Notes: generated from the sequence alone by a model not told the origin. A stretch of 16,870 nt of DNA from Oligosphaeraceae bacterium (GCA_012515455.1 JAAYYJ010000509.1:1-16870), one strand, 5' to 3'. Shown: positions 1 through 7,436, counted from the first letter of the stretch. Program-made: numbers and translations.

Positions 1-14
1 GGGGGGGGGGGGGG
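1..14. other. Poly-G run at the window edge
   Basis: The first fourteen bases are uninterrupted G and the sequence then turns abruptly AT-rich. A G homopolymer exactly at the end of a sequence is typical of no-signal calls in two-colour Illumina chemistry or of an untrimmed contig end. I therefore treat it as probably artefactual and not as biology. Other G runs of eight or nine bases occur inside the window (134-142, 939-946), so a genuine G tract cannot be excluded. Confidence 0.6.
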
Positions 15-71
15 TATCTTTTGACATATTGTTTATCCTGATGGCAACGCTGTGGCGGGGACGCCGCGAGG

Positions 72-106
72 AAAAAAATCAGCCAATTGCAGAGGGTGCA
101 ATTGGC
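72..106 (-). terminator. Intrinsic (Rho-independent) terminator after the FHA gene
   Basis: A perfect 10-bp inverted repeat (GCCAATTGCA at 82-91 and TGCAATTGGC at 97-106) closes a 5-nt loop. Read on the minus strand it is followed, after three bases, by seven consecutive T (complement of A at 72-78). This is the classic hairpin plus U-tract layout. It lies about 137 nt beyond the stop codon of the FHA gene; I see no convincing gene in the intervening 107-243. It should end leftward transcription from the FHA gene and perhaps read-through from the ExbBD/TPR operon. Confidence 0.88.
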
Positions 107-243
107 GTCATCCACTCAGTCTGCGACTGTAACGGGGGGGGGCTGCTGCCTAGCTGGTCAAGGCTCAGGCCGGGCCGAATGCGGCCGGCACCCGTCCGGC
201 TGAGGCGGAAGGTGCTTGCGATTGCCCCTTGTCGCCGGAGGGG

Positions 244-774
244 TCAGAAAAGTGCTGTGAGCAGGAATCCCAAGCCGACGAGCACCAGCAGCCCGAGGAT
301 TCCCAGGACGATATGCAGGACCTTGGTATGCGATTGATTTTCGCGCAGAGTCACGCCTTTTTTGGCGCCGATTTTGGCGCCCAGGTTCTTCATCGTGGTG
401 GTGGCAATCTCGCTGGTGCCAGTGTCCTCGAGATTGATCACCGTCATGGTGCGTGATTCCTGCTTGTTGTCCTGCCGGTTGTCAAACAACACCTCGACTC
501 CGCCAATCTGGAGGATGTCGCCGTTGCTCAAGGGGACGGTCTCAGTGGTGACTTTGGCTTCATTGACTTTCGTGCCGTTGGTCGAGCCTTCATCACGCAC
601 TGCATAACGGTCAGCCTCAAGCTTCAGCAAGGTACAGTGATGGCCACTGATGGTTGGATCGGAGATGCAGATGTCACAGCTTTCAGCCCGTCCTATCGTG
701 TATTGGTCTGCACTGAGGGCGAAAGATGTTCCCCGCATCTGTTCAGATAAAATCAGAATTCTGACAGAACTCAT
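244..774 (-). CDS. FHA-domain protein with C-terminal membrane anchor
   Basis: The product is a 176-residue protein. Residues about 5-97 form a forkhead-associated domain, a phosphothreonine-binding module. The hallmark positions are visible: GR at 28-29, S43 with the following HH, and STNGT at 64-68. A low-complexity polar linker rich in D, E, T and N follows (about 98-150), and one hydrophobic helix at about 152-175 ends the protein, so it is probably a tail-anchored protein with the FHA domain in the cytoplasm. The ATG at 774 is preceded by a GAGG-type ribosome binding site about 8 nt upstream. No Ser/Thr kinase or phosphatase lies nearby to supply a phosphorylated partner. The gene appears to be its own transcription unit: a promoter is proposed at 825-852 and there is a strong terminator at 72-106. 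The domain call is firm; the partner is unknown. Confidence 0.9.
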   Translation of the reverse strand: MSSVRILILSEQMRGTSFALSADQYTIGRAESCDICISDPTISGHHCTLLKLEADRYAVRDEGSTNGTKVNEAKVTTETVPLSNGDILQIGGVEVLFDNRQDNKQESRTMTVINLEDTGTSEIATTTMKNLGAKIGAKKGVTLRENQSHTKVLHIVLGILGLLVLVGLGFLLTALF

Positions 775-824
775 GTTGAACTTCCTCGTACTGTATTGAC
801 GATATGCCCATAGTCATAAATCCA

Positions 825-852
825 AATATAAGCAATTTATAGTTTTTTGCAA
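825..852 (-). promoter_or_regulatory. Putative sigma70-type promoter of the FHA gene
   Basis: Read on the minus strand, TTGCAA (847-852) and TATATT (825-830) are separated by 16 nt in a markedly AT-rich island between the TPR gene and the FHA start. The -35 matches consensus at 4 of 6 positions and the -10 at 5 of 6. Transcription would start near 818, giving a leader of about 45 nt. This is a consensus match by eye only. Confidence 0.4.
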
Positions 853-923
853 GACATAACTACGCTTTATGTGTTTTTTTCTGCTCCCCGGCCGGGCGCC
901 TGGAGGCTGCAGTCGCCGGTCTT

Positions 924-3314
924 CTACCAGTCCCGCATGGGGGGGGTGTTCTGCAGGGCGGCGGCGGCGGCGGGATATTTCTGCTGCAGTTCCGCCCAGG
1001 TGCCGCGGGCATCCTGTTCCTTCCCCAAGGCCAAGGAGATTCTGATGGCCAGTTCCATGGCTTGGGGAGAATAGAGCTCGTCGTCCGCCAGCACGAAGCA
1101 GCGGATGCTGTATGGCAGGGCATTCGCGGGGTCTTTTTCCACTTCGAAGAGCAGCCGCGCCATAATCCAGCGGGCCCGGGTGTCAGAGCGCAGATTGCCG
1201 CCGTCGCCGGTGCCGGCGCTGAAGCATTTTTCCACTGCGGCGAAGGCCTGGTCGTAATGCTGCAGGTCGTAACTGGCTTCCGCCAGCAGTGAATACAGTT
1301 CCCGGCTGCTGGCATAATTCTCCCGCAGGTTCCCGGCGATGGTTTCAGTGAGAATTTTCTCGGCGTCGGCAAACTGGTCCAGGTGCAGGTAGATTTCGCC
1401 CAGGCTGACTGCGGCGCGGTTGCGCAGTTGCGGCTCAGTAGCCTGGGCATATGCGCGCTGGTAAGCCGCGACCGCCCCGGTGAATTTTCCTTTCTGGCGC
1501 TGGCAGACACCGATCTCCAGCCAAATCAGCGCGGTGACCAGGGTGTTGCTCTCGTCTCCCTTCCAGGCGAGAATTTCTTCGCTCAAAGGGTAGGCGGCCT
1601 CAATGTCGTCCCGGCTCAGGCGCACGCGCATCAGCAGCACCAGGATTTCCAGTTTTTCCGCGGGCAGGAGGTGACTCAGGGTGCGGGCCTGCTCCAGCAC
1701 GACTGCTGCTGCCGGGGAGTCATTCAGGCTCAGCAGCACCTCGGCCAGCAAAATTGCGATCCGGCCCTGGAGTTCCGCCCGGGCGGTTTTCTGCAACTCG
1801 ACCAGGTGCAGTTTGGCCTCGGGATATTCCTGCAGGGCAATGCTGGCATTGGCCAGCAGCTGCAGGGTATCTTCTTTTACCCCCCCGGCGGAAGGGTAAT
1901 GTTTGAGAATATAGCGGCAGTCTTCCTGCACTGCCGGCCAGTCCGGCAACTGCGCCGCCATGGTCGCGGCCTGCAGCCGGTACGCAGCCTGATGCTCGCT
2001 GGCAATTTTTTCGGAAATCCGCCGGGCTACGGTTGCGCCCTCCGCCCATTTCCGGGATTGTTCGAGGCAATGCAGCAACGCATTGGCGACCACCAGGTAG
2101 TTGCTGGTCTCACCGATGTATAATTCCAGCGCCTGCCGGTACCATTCCTCTGCCCGGGCCAGGTCCTGCAAATGGCTGGCGGCCTGCCCCATTTTGAACA
2201 GTATGCCGCCTTTCTCAGCCAGATTCGGGAATTCCTGCAGGAGTTCCTGCCCGCGCTGCAGCAGCTCCTCGTACCGCTGCAAAGAATTGAGACAATCCAG
2301 GGCCTGCAGCAGGCAGTGCCGACGCTGTGCGTCGGGAGTGGCCTGGTTCAGGCCGCTGCGCCAGTACAGCGGCAGGGCCTCTTCATAGCGCTTCAGTTCG
2401 CAGAGCGAATCACCCTGCACTACGTCCAATTCAAAATTGCCGCCCTCGGGAAAACTTTTGCGCCATTCTGCGGCGGTGTCAACGACCTTCGCGAATTCCT
2501 GCAGCTGGTAGAAACAGAACACCCTCTGCAGACGGATGTACTGATTGGCCGGGCGACTGGGGAAAAACACCAGGTATTCATCGTAGAACTGCAGGGCGCG
2601 CCGGTAATCCTGCCGGCCGAAATACAGGTCCGCCAGACGGATCAGAGTATCTTCCTTGATATTGTCAGGGATATTTTCCCCCGCGGCAATCTTGGCGAAA
2701 AGCGCGGCCGCACTGTCCTGGTCGCCTTGGTCAAGTGCGTTCTTGGCCACGTAATAGGCGGAATAGGGCCGGTAGGGGAAATCACCGCTCAGGGGACGCC
2801 CGGCCAGAGTCTTGAAGGCCTCCAGGGCTTCGGCGGGCCGGTTTAAGGCCAGGTGGCACTGCCCGAGGTGGTAGAGGGCTGATTCAGCCCTCTGGGCATC
2901 CTTGGACTGCTGCAATTCCTGGAAGCATTCACTGGCGGCGGGGTAGTCTTTCTGGGTGAAATAGATTGCCGCTTTGGTGGTCAGCAGCTGCTCATTCAGA
3001 GGGTCTTCGGGCCATTTCCGGCGGAAACTCTCGATGGCTGCCAGGGTCTCGGCGGTTTTCTTCTGGGCGTGGCAGCAATGCACCAGCAGCTTGTGCACTT
3101 CCCGTGCACGGGCATGATCGGGATAGCGTTCCAGGAACTGCTGCAGCTGCGGCTGGGCCAAGTCATAGAATTCGCGTTGCATCAGCCCGGCGGCATAGAG
3201 AAAATGCTGCTCCGGGTCGCGGATGTCTTCCACCAGGTGCTGGGCCAGAGCCGCGCTGCCGGCCAGCAGCAACGCGGTCAGCAGAGGGATGAGATTTCCC
3301 GGGTGGGCCCTCAA
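924..3314 (-). CDS. Secreted tetratricopeptide-repeat protein of an ExbB/ExbD operon
   Basis: The product is a 796-residue protein. It begins with a signal peptide (positively charged start, hydrophobic LIPLLTALLLAGSAA, likely cleavage after ALA near residue 24) and is otherwise built of helical repeats. TPR-like patterns recur along its whole length (A, L, Y and G at TPR spacing, e.g. YHLGQCHLALNRPAEALEAF). No enzymatic motif is visible. It should reside in the periplasm or at the outer membrane and act as a scaffold. The start is TTG at 3314, overlapping the TGA of the exbD-like gene by 4 nt (TTGA). A strong AAAGGAG at 3323-3329 lies 8 nt upstream, and there is no better ATG before the signal peptide, so the TTG is convincing. 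TPR genes directly behind exbB/exbD are common in Gram-negative bacteria and suggest a partner of the motor. The actual cargo or ligand is unknown. Confidence 0.87.
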   Translation of the reverse strand: MRAHPGNLIPLLTALLLAGSAALAQHLVEDIRDPEQHFLYAAGLMQREFYDLAQPQLQQFLERYPDHARAREVHKLLVHCCHAQKKTAETLAAIESFRRKWPEDPLNEQLLTTKAAIYFTQKDYPAASECFQELQQSKDAQRAESALYHLGQCHLALNRPAEALEAFKTLAGRPLSGDFPYRPYSAYYVAKNALDQGDQDSAAALFAKIAAGENIPDNIKEDTLIRLADLYFGRQDYRRALQFYDEYLVFFPSRPANQYIRLQRVFCFYQLQEFAKVVDTAAEWRKSFPEGGNFELDVVQGDSLCELKRYEEALPLYWRSGLNQATPDAQRRHCLLQALDCLNSLQRYEELLQRGQELLQEFPNLAEKGGILFKMGQAASHLQDLARAEEWYRQALELYIGETSNYLVVANALLHCLEQSRKWAEGATVARRISEKIASEHQAAYRLQAATMAAQLPDWPAVQEDCRYILKHYPSAGGVKEDTLQLLANASIALQEYPEAKLHLVELQKTARAELQGRIAILLAEVLLSLNDSPAAAVVLEQARTLSHLLPAEKLEILVLLMRVRLSRDDIEAAYPLSEEILAWKGDESNTLVTALIWLEIGVCQRQKGKFTGAVAAYQRAYAQATEPQLRNRAAVSLGEIYLHLDQFADAEKILTETIAGNLRENYASSRELYSLLAEASYDLQHYDQAFAAVEKCFSAGTGDGGNLRSDTRARWIMARLLFEVEKDPANALPYSIRCFVLADDELYSPQAMELAIRISLALGKEQDARGTWAELQQKYPAAAAALQNTPPMRDW

Positions 3315-3733
3315 GGTGTGTTCTCCTTTGGCAGGGTCGCGAAGGCCACATTCCAGATATCGGCCTTGCGGCAGATATCCAGGACCTTGATGACTGCCTT
3401 GTGCCGGGTCTCGCTGTCGGCCCGCACGATCACCGGCTGGCTTTTGAAAGTCGAAGCGATTTGCTGGAGCAGGAATTCCAGCCGCTCAGGGCTGATGAGC
3501 TGGCTATTGATGTATACTTCGCCGCCGGCGTCAATATTGATGATAACCTCACCGGGCTGACGGTCGGCCCGCACGCCGGAGTCTGCAGCGGGGACCTGTA
3601 TGCCCAGTTTGTTCTCCCACTGCGCGAAGATGGTCGCGGCCATGAAATGAATCAGCAGGATGAACATGATATCAATCATGGGCGCCATCTGGAAACTTTC
3701 CGAAGTACTGTGGATATGACGTTTGAAATTCAT
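3311..3733 (-). CDS. exbD: ExbD/TolR-family proton-channel subunit
   Basis: The product is about 140 residues. It has a short cytoplasmic N terminus, one membrane helix (about 17-37) with the motif PMIDIMFILLIHF, and a periplasmic domain (about 45-140). Asp21 in the helix matches the essential proton-carrying aspartate of ExbD and TolR. With the ExbB-like protein encoded 68 nt upstream it should form an inner-membrane motor driven by proton flow. The ATG at 3733 is chosen; an in-frame GTG at 3742 would add three residues, and neither has a strong ribosome binding site. The stop overlaps the TTG start of the TPR gene, implying translational coupling. No tonB, tolA, tolB or pal gene is present in the window, so classification as TonB-type, Tol-type or a separate lineage cannot be decided. 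Confidence 0.9.
   Translation of the reverse strand: MNFKRHIHSTSESFQMAPMIDIMFILLIHFMAATIFAQWENKLGIQVPAADSGVRADRQPGEVIINIDAGGEVYINSQLISPERLEFLLQQIASTFKSQPVIVRADSETRHKAVIKVLDICRKADIWNVAFATLPKENTP
3323..3329 (-). promoter_or_regulatory. Strong ribosome binding site fixing the TTG start of the TPR gene
   Basis: AAAGGAG on the minus strand stands 8 nt before TTG at 3314. It lies inside the 3' end of the exbD-like gene and decides the start of the TPR reading frame in favour of the non-ATG codon. Confidence 0.75.
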
Positions 3734-3801
3734 GATGCCCACACTTTTGCGTTAGTGCCGGAAACGGCAGTTGAACGAATTGCCAGAGGGAACTGGCACA
3801 C

Positions 3802-4737
3802 TCAAGGAGTGAATTTCCGCCCCTGGGCCAGCCGGCGCAGGACGGCATTGCAGGTGCTCTCCAAGACTCCGACCAGCCGGTTGATGCGGCCCCGGAAAAT
3901 GGCGTATGCGGCCATGGAGAAGATACCCACAATGAGCCCCCCGAAGGTGGTGTACATCGCCTGGGCTACGCCCGAGGCCAGGGCATCGGCTTTGTTGATG
4001 ATGCTGAGGCCGCTTTCCAGGCCGGAGAAGGAGACCATCATGCCCCAGACGGTGCCCAGCAGCCCGACCATCGGTGAGAGCACCGAAATGTCGAGCAGGT
4101 ACTGGATGCGCTGCCAGAGGAAGCCGGCCTGGCGCACACCTTCATCCTCCATGGCGTCACGAGCGGCATTGTAGTCCAGAATCTGCCCATCCACACATTG
4201 TTCCAGAGCGGCATTGATAATCATGGCCGCCGGAGAGGCGTTCTCCTGGCAGAGCTCGCGCAGCAATTCCCAGTCGCCGGTCTCGGCGGCGTCTTGCACT
4301 TCCATAATGAAATGCTTGGGAAAAATCAGTCCTGGCCGGAGGGTCAGCAGGTAGAAGATAATCAGCCCTACGGCTATTAACGACAGCCCGACAATGACAT
4401 GCATGATGTCGCCGCCCTGGGTCAGAATCTGCTTGAAGGTCAGGCCATGGGTTTTGGCGCTGCCGGCGGCGGCGGGCGCAGGTGCGGCGGCGGCAGGAGC
4501 CGCGGGCTGCCGGGTCGAGACCCGGTCCTTCCTGGCCGGCCGGGCCGCCGCGGGCCGCCGCGTGGTCGGCTGTGCCGTGGGAGCCGCTTCGACGCTCTTG
4601 CCGGCGGCGGGCGGGGCCGTGACGCTGGTGCTGGCGGCGGGCGCTGTATTGGGGTCAGGACCGGGTTTGGACTGGGCCAACAGTCCGCTCCCCACTAAGA
4701 CGCTAACCAAGAGCAGAATCCAGCAGACTTTTTTCAT
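3802..4737 (-). CDS. exbB: MotA/TolQ/ExbB-family motor subunit with signal sequence and Ala/Pro-rich linker
   Basis: The product is a 311-residue protein, longer than typical ExbB or TolQ (about 230-245). It starts with a signal-like hydrophobic segment (KVCWILLLVSVLVGSGLLAQ), followed by an Ala/Pro/Thr-rich low-complexity linker (about 25-95). The family core comes next: TM1 at about 111-133, a cytoplasmic loop, TM2 near 216-238 with SPMVGLLGTVWGMMVSF, and TM3 near 262-284 with GVAQAMYTTFGGLIVGI. These two motifs are diagnostic. The chosen ATG at 4737 has AAGGACAAGG just upstream; the open frame extends further to 4827 but without coding character. It lies 32 nt downstream of the aldolase and 68 nt upstream of exbD. 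Similar extended ExbB proteins with an N-terminal secreted segment are known in Gram-negative bacteria. Role: pentameric channel component with ExbD. Confidence 0.9.
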   Translation of the reverse strand: MKKVCWILLLVSVLVGSGLLAQSKPGPDPNTAPAASTSVTAPPAAGKSVEAAPTAQPTTRRPAAARPARKDRVSTRQPAAPAAAAPAPAAAGSAKTHGLTFKQILTQGGDIMHVIVGLSLIAVGLIIFYLLTLRPGLIFPKHFIMEVQDAAETGDWELLRELCQENASPAAMIINAALEQCVDGQILDYNAARDAMEDEGVRQAGFLWQRIQYLLDISVLSPMVGLLGTVWGMMVSFSGLESGLSIINKADALASGVAQAMYTTFGGLIVGIFSMAAYAIFRGRINRLVGVLESTCNAVLRRLAQGRKFTP

Positions 4738-4769
4738 TACCTTGTCCTTGTTTAATGAGTGATATGCAA

Positions 4770-5429
4770 TCAACGCTGGTTGACCAATGCTGCAGCGGCC
4801 CGGATGCTGGCGGCGATCTGCTCCCAATTGCCTTGCTTCAGATCGGTGTCCCGGACCAGCCAGGTGCCGCCGACCGCGGCGACTTCCGGCAGGGCCAGAT
4901 AATCCGGGGCGTTGTCACTGGTGATGCCGCCGGTGGGCATATAGTGCAGGCCCAGATGGCGATAGGGCGCAATCAGGCTCTTGAGCATTTTGACTCCCCC
5001 GGCGGCTTCGGCCGGGAAATATTTCAGCAGCCGGCAGCCCAGCTCCACGGCCTGTTCGATTTCGCTGGGGGTGCAGATTCCCGGTGCGAAAGGGAAAGCC
5101 GCGGCAAGGGCAGCCGAGACTACTTTGGGATTGAAGCCCGGGGCGACCGCAAAGCTGGCCCCTGCATCCTGGGCCCGCTGCAGGTCCTGGAGATTCAGGA
5201 CTGTGCCGGCTCCCAGCAGCAGCCCGGGGAATTCCCGGGCGGCGGCGCGGATGATGTCGGCCGCAGCACTGGTCCGGAAAGTGATTTCCGCTGCCGGCAG
5301 GCCGTTCTGCTGCAGCAATTCACAGATTTTCAACCCCTCGCGGAGGGAATTCAAGACCAATACCGGGATAATCCTGACCGCACTTAAGCGCTCCAGCACG
5401 GCGGCGACATTCTGGCTGTAGGTAGTCAT
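4770..5429 (-). CDS. eda: KDPG/KHG-type aldolase (2-keto-3-deoxy-6-phosphogluconate aldolase family)
   Basis: The product is a 219-residue class I aldolase with a TIM-barrel fold, close to the usual 205-215 residues of Eda. Key segments are visible: AEITFRT (about 47-53) with the catalytic Glu48, LLGAGTVL (71-78), LLKYFPAE with the Schiff-base Lys136, and the phosphate-binding PTGGI (165-169). It would cleave 2-keto-3-deoxy-6-phosphogluconate to pyruvate and glyceraldehyde 3-phosphate, or a related keto-hydroxy acid. The ATG at 5429 is chosen because the family N terminus begins there; the frame stays open to 5489 but the extra residues look non-coding. No edd (dehydratase) or KDG kinase gene is nearby, so it may serve a sugar-acid pathway encoded elsewhere. 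It has a putative promoter at 5478-5506 and precedes the exbB operon by only 32 nt, so co-transcription with the motor genes is possible. Confidence 0.9.
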   Translation of the reverse strand: MTTYSQNVAAVLERLSAVRIIPVLVLNSLREGLKICELLQQNGLPAAEITFRTSAAADIIRAAAREFPGLLLGAGTVLNLQDLQRAQDAGASFAVAPGFNPKVVSAALAAAFPFAPGICTPSEIEQAVELGCRLLKYFPAEAAGGVKMLKSLIAPYRHLGLHYMPTGGITSDNAPDYLALPEVAAVGGTWLVRDTDLKQGNWEQIAASIRAAAALVNQR

Positions 5430-5477
5430 GTTTTTTTGCCTGGAAGAGTTACGGATGGGTGAAGAAGGGCTCATCTT

Positions 5478-5506
5478 AAGATACTGCACAGATGGGCATT
5501 TTGCAA
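5478..5506 (-). promoter_or_regulatory. Putative promoter of the aldolase (and perhaps the ExbBD/TPR operon)
   Basis: On the minus strand TTGCAA (5501-5506) and TATCTT (5478-5483) are 17 nt apart, each matching consensus at 4 of 6 positions. The -10 lies within the palindrome ATCTTAAGAT (5474-5483). The same TTGCAA hexamer is proposed for the FHA promoter. The whole gap between the dehydrogenase and the aldolase is 138 nt (5430-5567). The call is weak. Confidence 0.3.
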
Positions 5507-5567
5507 ACTCCGGCTGGGCACTGGCGTGGCGGACAGGCGGAGGCAGCGCTACCCACCGGCGGAGGCG

Positions 5568-6347
5568 CTACAGACGCGGCAGCGACATCCCGCCGTCCAC
5601 CCGGATGACCTGTCCGGTGGAGTAGGGCAGCAGGCCGCAGACCAGGGCCTTGACCGCCCTGGCGACATCCTCGGGCAAGCCCCAGCGTCGCTGCAGGGTC
5701 AAGCCGTCTGCCAGCAGCCGGTCGTATTTCTCCTGCACCGCAGCGGTCATATCGGTCTTGATGATCCCGGGCTGGATTTCGAAGACCGCGATGTTGAATT
5801 CGGCCAGCCGCACCGCCCAGAGCTTGGTCAGCATGGCCAGTCCGGCCTTGGACAGGCAGTACTCGCCGCGGCTGGTGCTGGCGGTCTCGGCGGAAATCGA
5901 TCCGATGGTAATAACGCAGCGCCCGGGTTTGGGATTGGCGCACATTTGCCGGGCCACGGCCTGGGTCAGGAAATATGGCCCCTTGAGATTGATATCCATC
6001 ACCCGGTCGTAGCTCTCTTCTGTGGCTTCCAGGATGTCAGCGCGCTGTTCGGGTGCCACGCCGGCGTTGTTGACCAGGATGTCCAGCTCGCCGAAAGCGC
6101 GCCGGCACTCATCCAGCAGCCGCTCGCGGCTGCTGCGGTCGCTGATATCGCAGTGGCAGTACTGCCACTGCCCGGGATAAAGACGGTCCAGGTAGGCGCT
6201 GCGTTCGGCCAAGGCGGAGCTCGGGCTGCGGCCACAGAAAGTGACCGAGGCCCCCAGCTGCAGGAGTTGCTCGACGATGGCAGCGCCGATGCCGCGGGCA
6301 CCGCCGGAGACCAGAGCGTTCTGGCCGGAGAGTAATTTTTCAGTCAT
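5568..6347 (-). CDS. Short-chain dehydrogenase/reductase (FabG-like SDR)
   Basis: The product is a 259-residue classical SDR. The Rossmann glycine motif GGARGIG is at 15-21, NNAG at 93-96, Asn120, Ser150 (in GSIS), and the catalytic pair YCLSK gives Tyr163 and Lys167, so all active-site residues are present. The C-terminal TGQVIRVDGG is typical of 3-oxoacyl-ACP reductase-like members. It should use NAD(P)H to reduce or oxidise a carbonyl or alcohol; the substrate cannot be read from the sequence. The ATG at 6347 overlaps the end of the cysK-like gene by 8 nt (ATGACTGA), and there is no ribosome binding site of its own, so it is probably translated by coupling. Upstream in-frame residues to 6380 lie inside the preceding gene and look non-coding. 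The pairing with a cysteine synthase-like enzyme suggests a shared pathway instead of fatty-acid synthesis. Confidence 0.9.
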   Translation of the reverse strand: MTEKLLSGQNALVSGGARGIGAAIVEQLLQLGASVTFCGRSPSSALAERSAYLDRLYPGQWQYCHCDISDRSSRERLLDECRRAFGELDILVNNAGVAPEQRADILEATEESYDRVMDINLKGPYFLTQAVARQMCANPKPGRCVITIGSISAETASTSRGEYCLSKAGLAMLTKLWAVRLAEFNIAVFEIQPGIIKTDMTAAVQEKYDRLLADGLTLQRRWGLPEDVARAVKALVCGLLPYSTGQVIRVDGGMSLPRL

Positions 6348-7281
6348 GGCGGAAGAGGGGGGTGGAGTAGTAGCGGTCATAAGAATCGGGCAGGATGGTC
6401 AGGATGGTCTTGTCCGGTCCCAGGCGCCGGGCCAGCCGCAGCGCCCCGGCGACATTGGAACCGCTGGAAATGCCGGCCGGCAGGCCTTCCTGGAGCGCCA
6501 GAGCGCCGGCGACCGCCATGGCCTCCTCATCGGAAACCGTCAGGCATTCAGTGATCAGGTCAGTATTCAGGTTCTTGGGCACCAGGCCGTCGCCGATGCC
6601 CATCTGCAAATGCGTGCTGATGGCCCCGCCAGCCAGAATGGCCGCGTTCTCAGGCTCCACGGCCGCGATCAGGACCTCCGGGAAGCTCTGCTTCAGGACC
6701 TCGCCGATGCCGGTCAAAGTGCCGCCGGTGCCGATGCCGCAACAGAATGCGTCCACCCGGGTCTCGCCCAGCTGGCGCAGGATTTCCTGGGCAGTGGTGC
6801 GGCGGTGGATATCCGGGTTGTCGGGATTCTCGAACTGTTGCGGGACGTAGGCCCCGGGCAGGCTGTCGCGCAGTTCAAAAGCCTTGCGGATGCAGGCATC
6901 GATGGCCTTGCCGATATCCCCGGTGTCGGGGACCAGGACAATCTGGGCCCCGTAGAGTTTGATAATGCTGCGGCGTTCCACGCTGACGGAATCCGGCATC
7001 ACGATGATGCAGCGGTAATGCTTCAAGGCACAGACCAATGCCAGGCCGATACCCTGGTTGCCGCTGGTCGGCTCGATGACCACGGAACCGGGGCGGAGAC
7101 GTCCGGCCCGTTCGGCACCCTCAATCATCGCCAGAGCGGTGCGGGTCTTGATGCTGCCGCCGACGTTCAGACCTTCCACTTTGACCAGAATTTTGCCAGA
7201 ACCGGCCGCGGGCAGGCGCTGCAGCTGAACCAGGGGGGTGTTGCCAATGGCCGAAAGAATGCTCGGTAAAATTTCCGACAT
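6340..7281 (-). CDS. cysK: Cysteine synthase-like PLP enzyme (beta-family, O-acetylserine sulfhydrylase type)
   Basis: The product is 313 residues, the usual length for CysK. Motifs of fold-type II PLP enzymes are clear: the N-terminal IGNTPLVQL, GGSIKTR with Schiff-base Lys45, TSGNQG at 72-77, the PLP phosphate loop GIGTGGTLTG at 182-191, SSGSN near 265-275, and the C-terminal LPDSYDRYYSTPLF. The expected reaction is O-acetylserine plus sulfide to cysteine. The residue after the active-site lysine is Thr, while most cysteine synthases have Asp (KDR), so another beta-replacement reaction is possible. The ATG at 7281 has AGGA 8 nt upstream; the open frame upstream to 7533 is not coding-like. 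No cysE is nearby. It overlaps the SDR gene by 8 nt and has a good promoter candidate at 7354-7383. The family is certain; exact substrate is not. Confidence 0.88.
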   Translation of the reverse strand: MSEILPSILSAIGNTPLVQLQRLPAAGSGKILVKVEGLNVGGSIKTRTALAMIEGAERAGRLRPGSVVIEPTSGNQGIGLALVCALKHYRCIIVMPDSVSVERRSIIKLYGAQIVLVPDTGDIGKAIDACIRKAFELRDSLPGAYVPQQFENPDNPDIHRRTTAQEILRQLGETRVDAFCCGIGTGGTLTGIGEVLKQSFPEVLIAAVEPENAAILAGGAISTHLQMGIGDGLVPKNLNTDLITECLTVSDEEAMAVAGALALQEGLPAGISSGSNVAGALRLARRLGPDKTILTILPDSYDRYYSTPLFRHD

Positions 7282-7353
7282 CAAGTATATCCTGTAAAGG
7301 CTGATAAGCAAATCCGGGCCGGGCGGATGCGGCCCAGGTGCGGAGTGAAAAAG

Positions 7354-7383
7354 ATAATATAACTGTGATTTGCCGGATGTCAG
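7354..7383 (-). promoter_or_regulatory. Putative sigma70-type promoter of the cysK-like/SDR operon
   Basis: On the minus strand CTGACA (7378-7383) and TATTAT (7354-7359) are separated by 18 nt, each matching consensus at 5 of 6 positions, and they sit in the only AT-rich patch of this gap. Transcription would start near 7347, giving a leader of about 65 nt. The -35 touches the inverted repeat at 7383-7407, which could hold a regulator or be a terminator arm. Consensus match by eye. Confidence 0.5.
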
Positions 7384-7407
7384 GCCGGGAAGTGACAAAT
7401 CCCGGCC
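7383..7407. repeat. Perfect 8-bp inverted repeat upstream of the cysK-like promoter
   Basis: GGCCGGGA (7383-7390) and TCCCGGCC (7400-7407) flank a 9-nt loop. The structure lies at or just upstream of the proposed -35 of the cysK-like gene. No T tract follows on either strand, so it is not a standard intrinsic terminator. It could end the leftward operon from the isomerase gene in a Rho-dependent way, or be an operator. Confidence 0.5.
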
Positions 7408-7436
7408 AGGCTTTCCGGCCAGGCAACCGGTCCGCA

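Noticed and set aside
21..49. TTGACA at 21-26 as a rightward promoter
   Set aside because: No -10-like hexamer occurs at 15-19 nt spacing, there is no plausible rightward gene behind it, and it lies next to the suspect poly-G end.
1383..2846. Two long plus-strand open frames (1383-2123 and 2172-2846)
   Set aside because: They are antisense shadows of the TPR gene. Their composition (runs of Q, G and A) mirrors the Leu/Ala/Gln-rich TPR codons.
6241..7269. Plus-strand open frame of 342 codons
   Set aside because: It is antisense to the cysK-like gene and lacks any domain or ribosome binding site.
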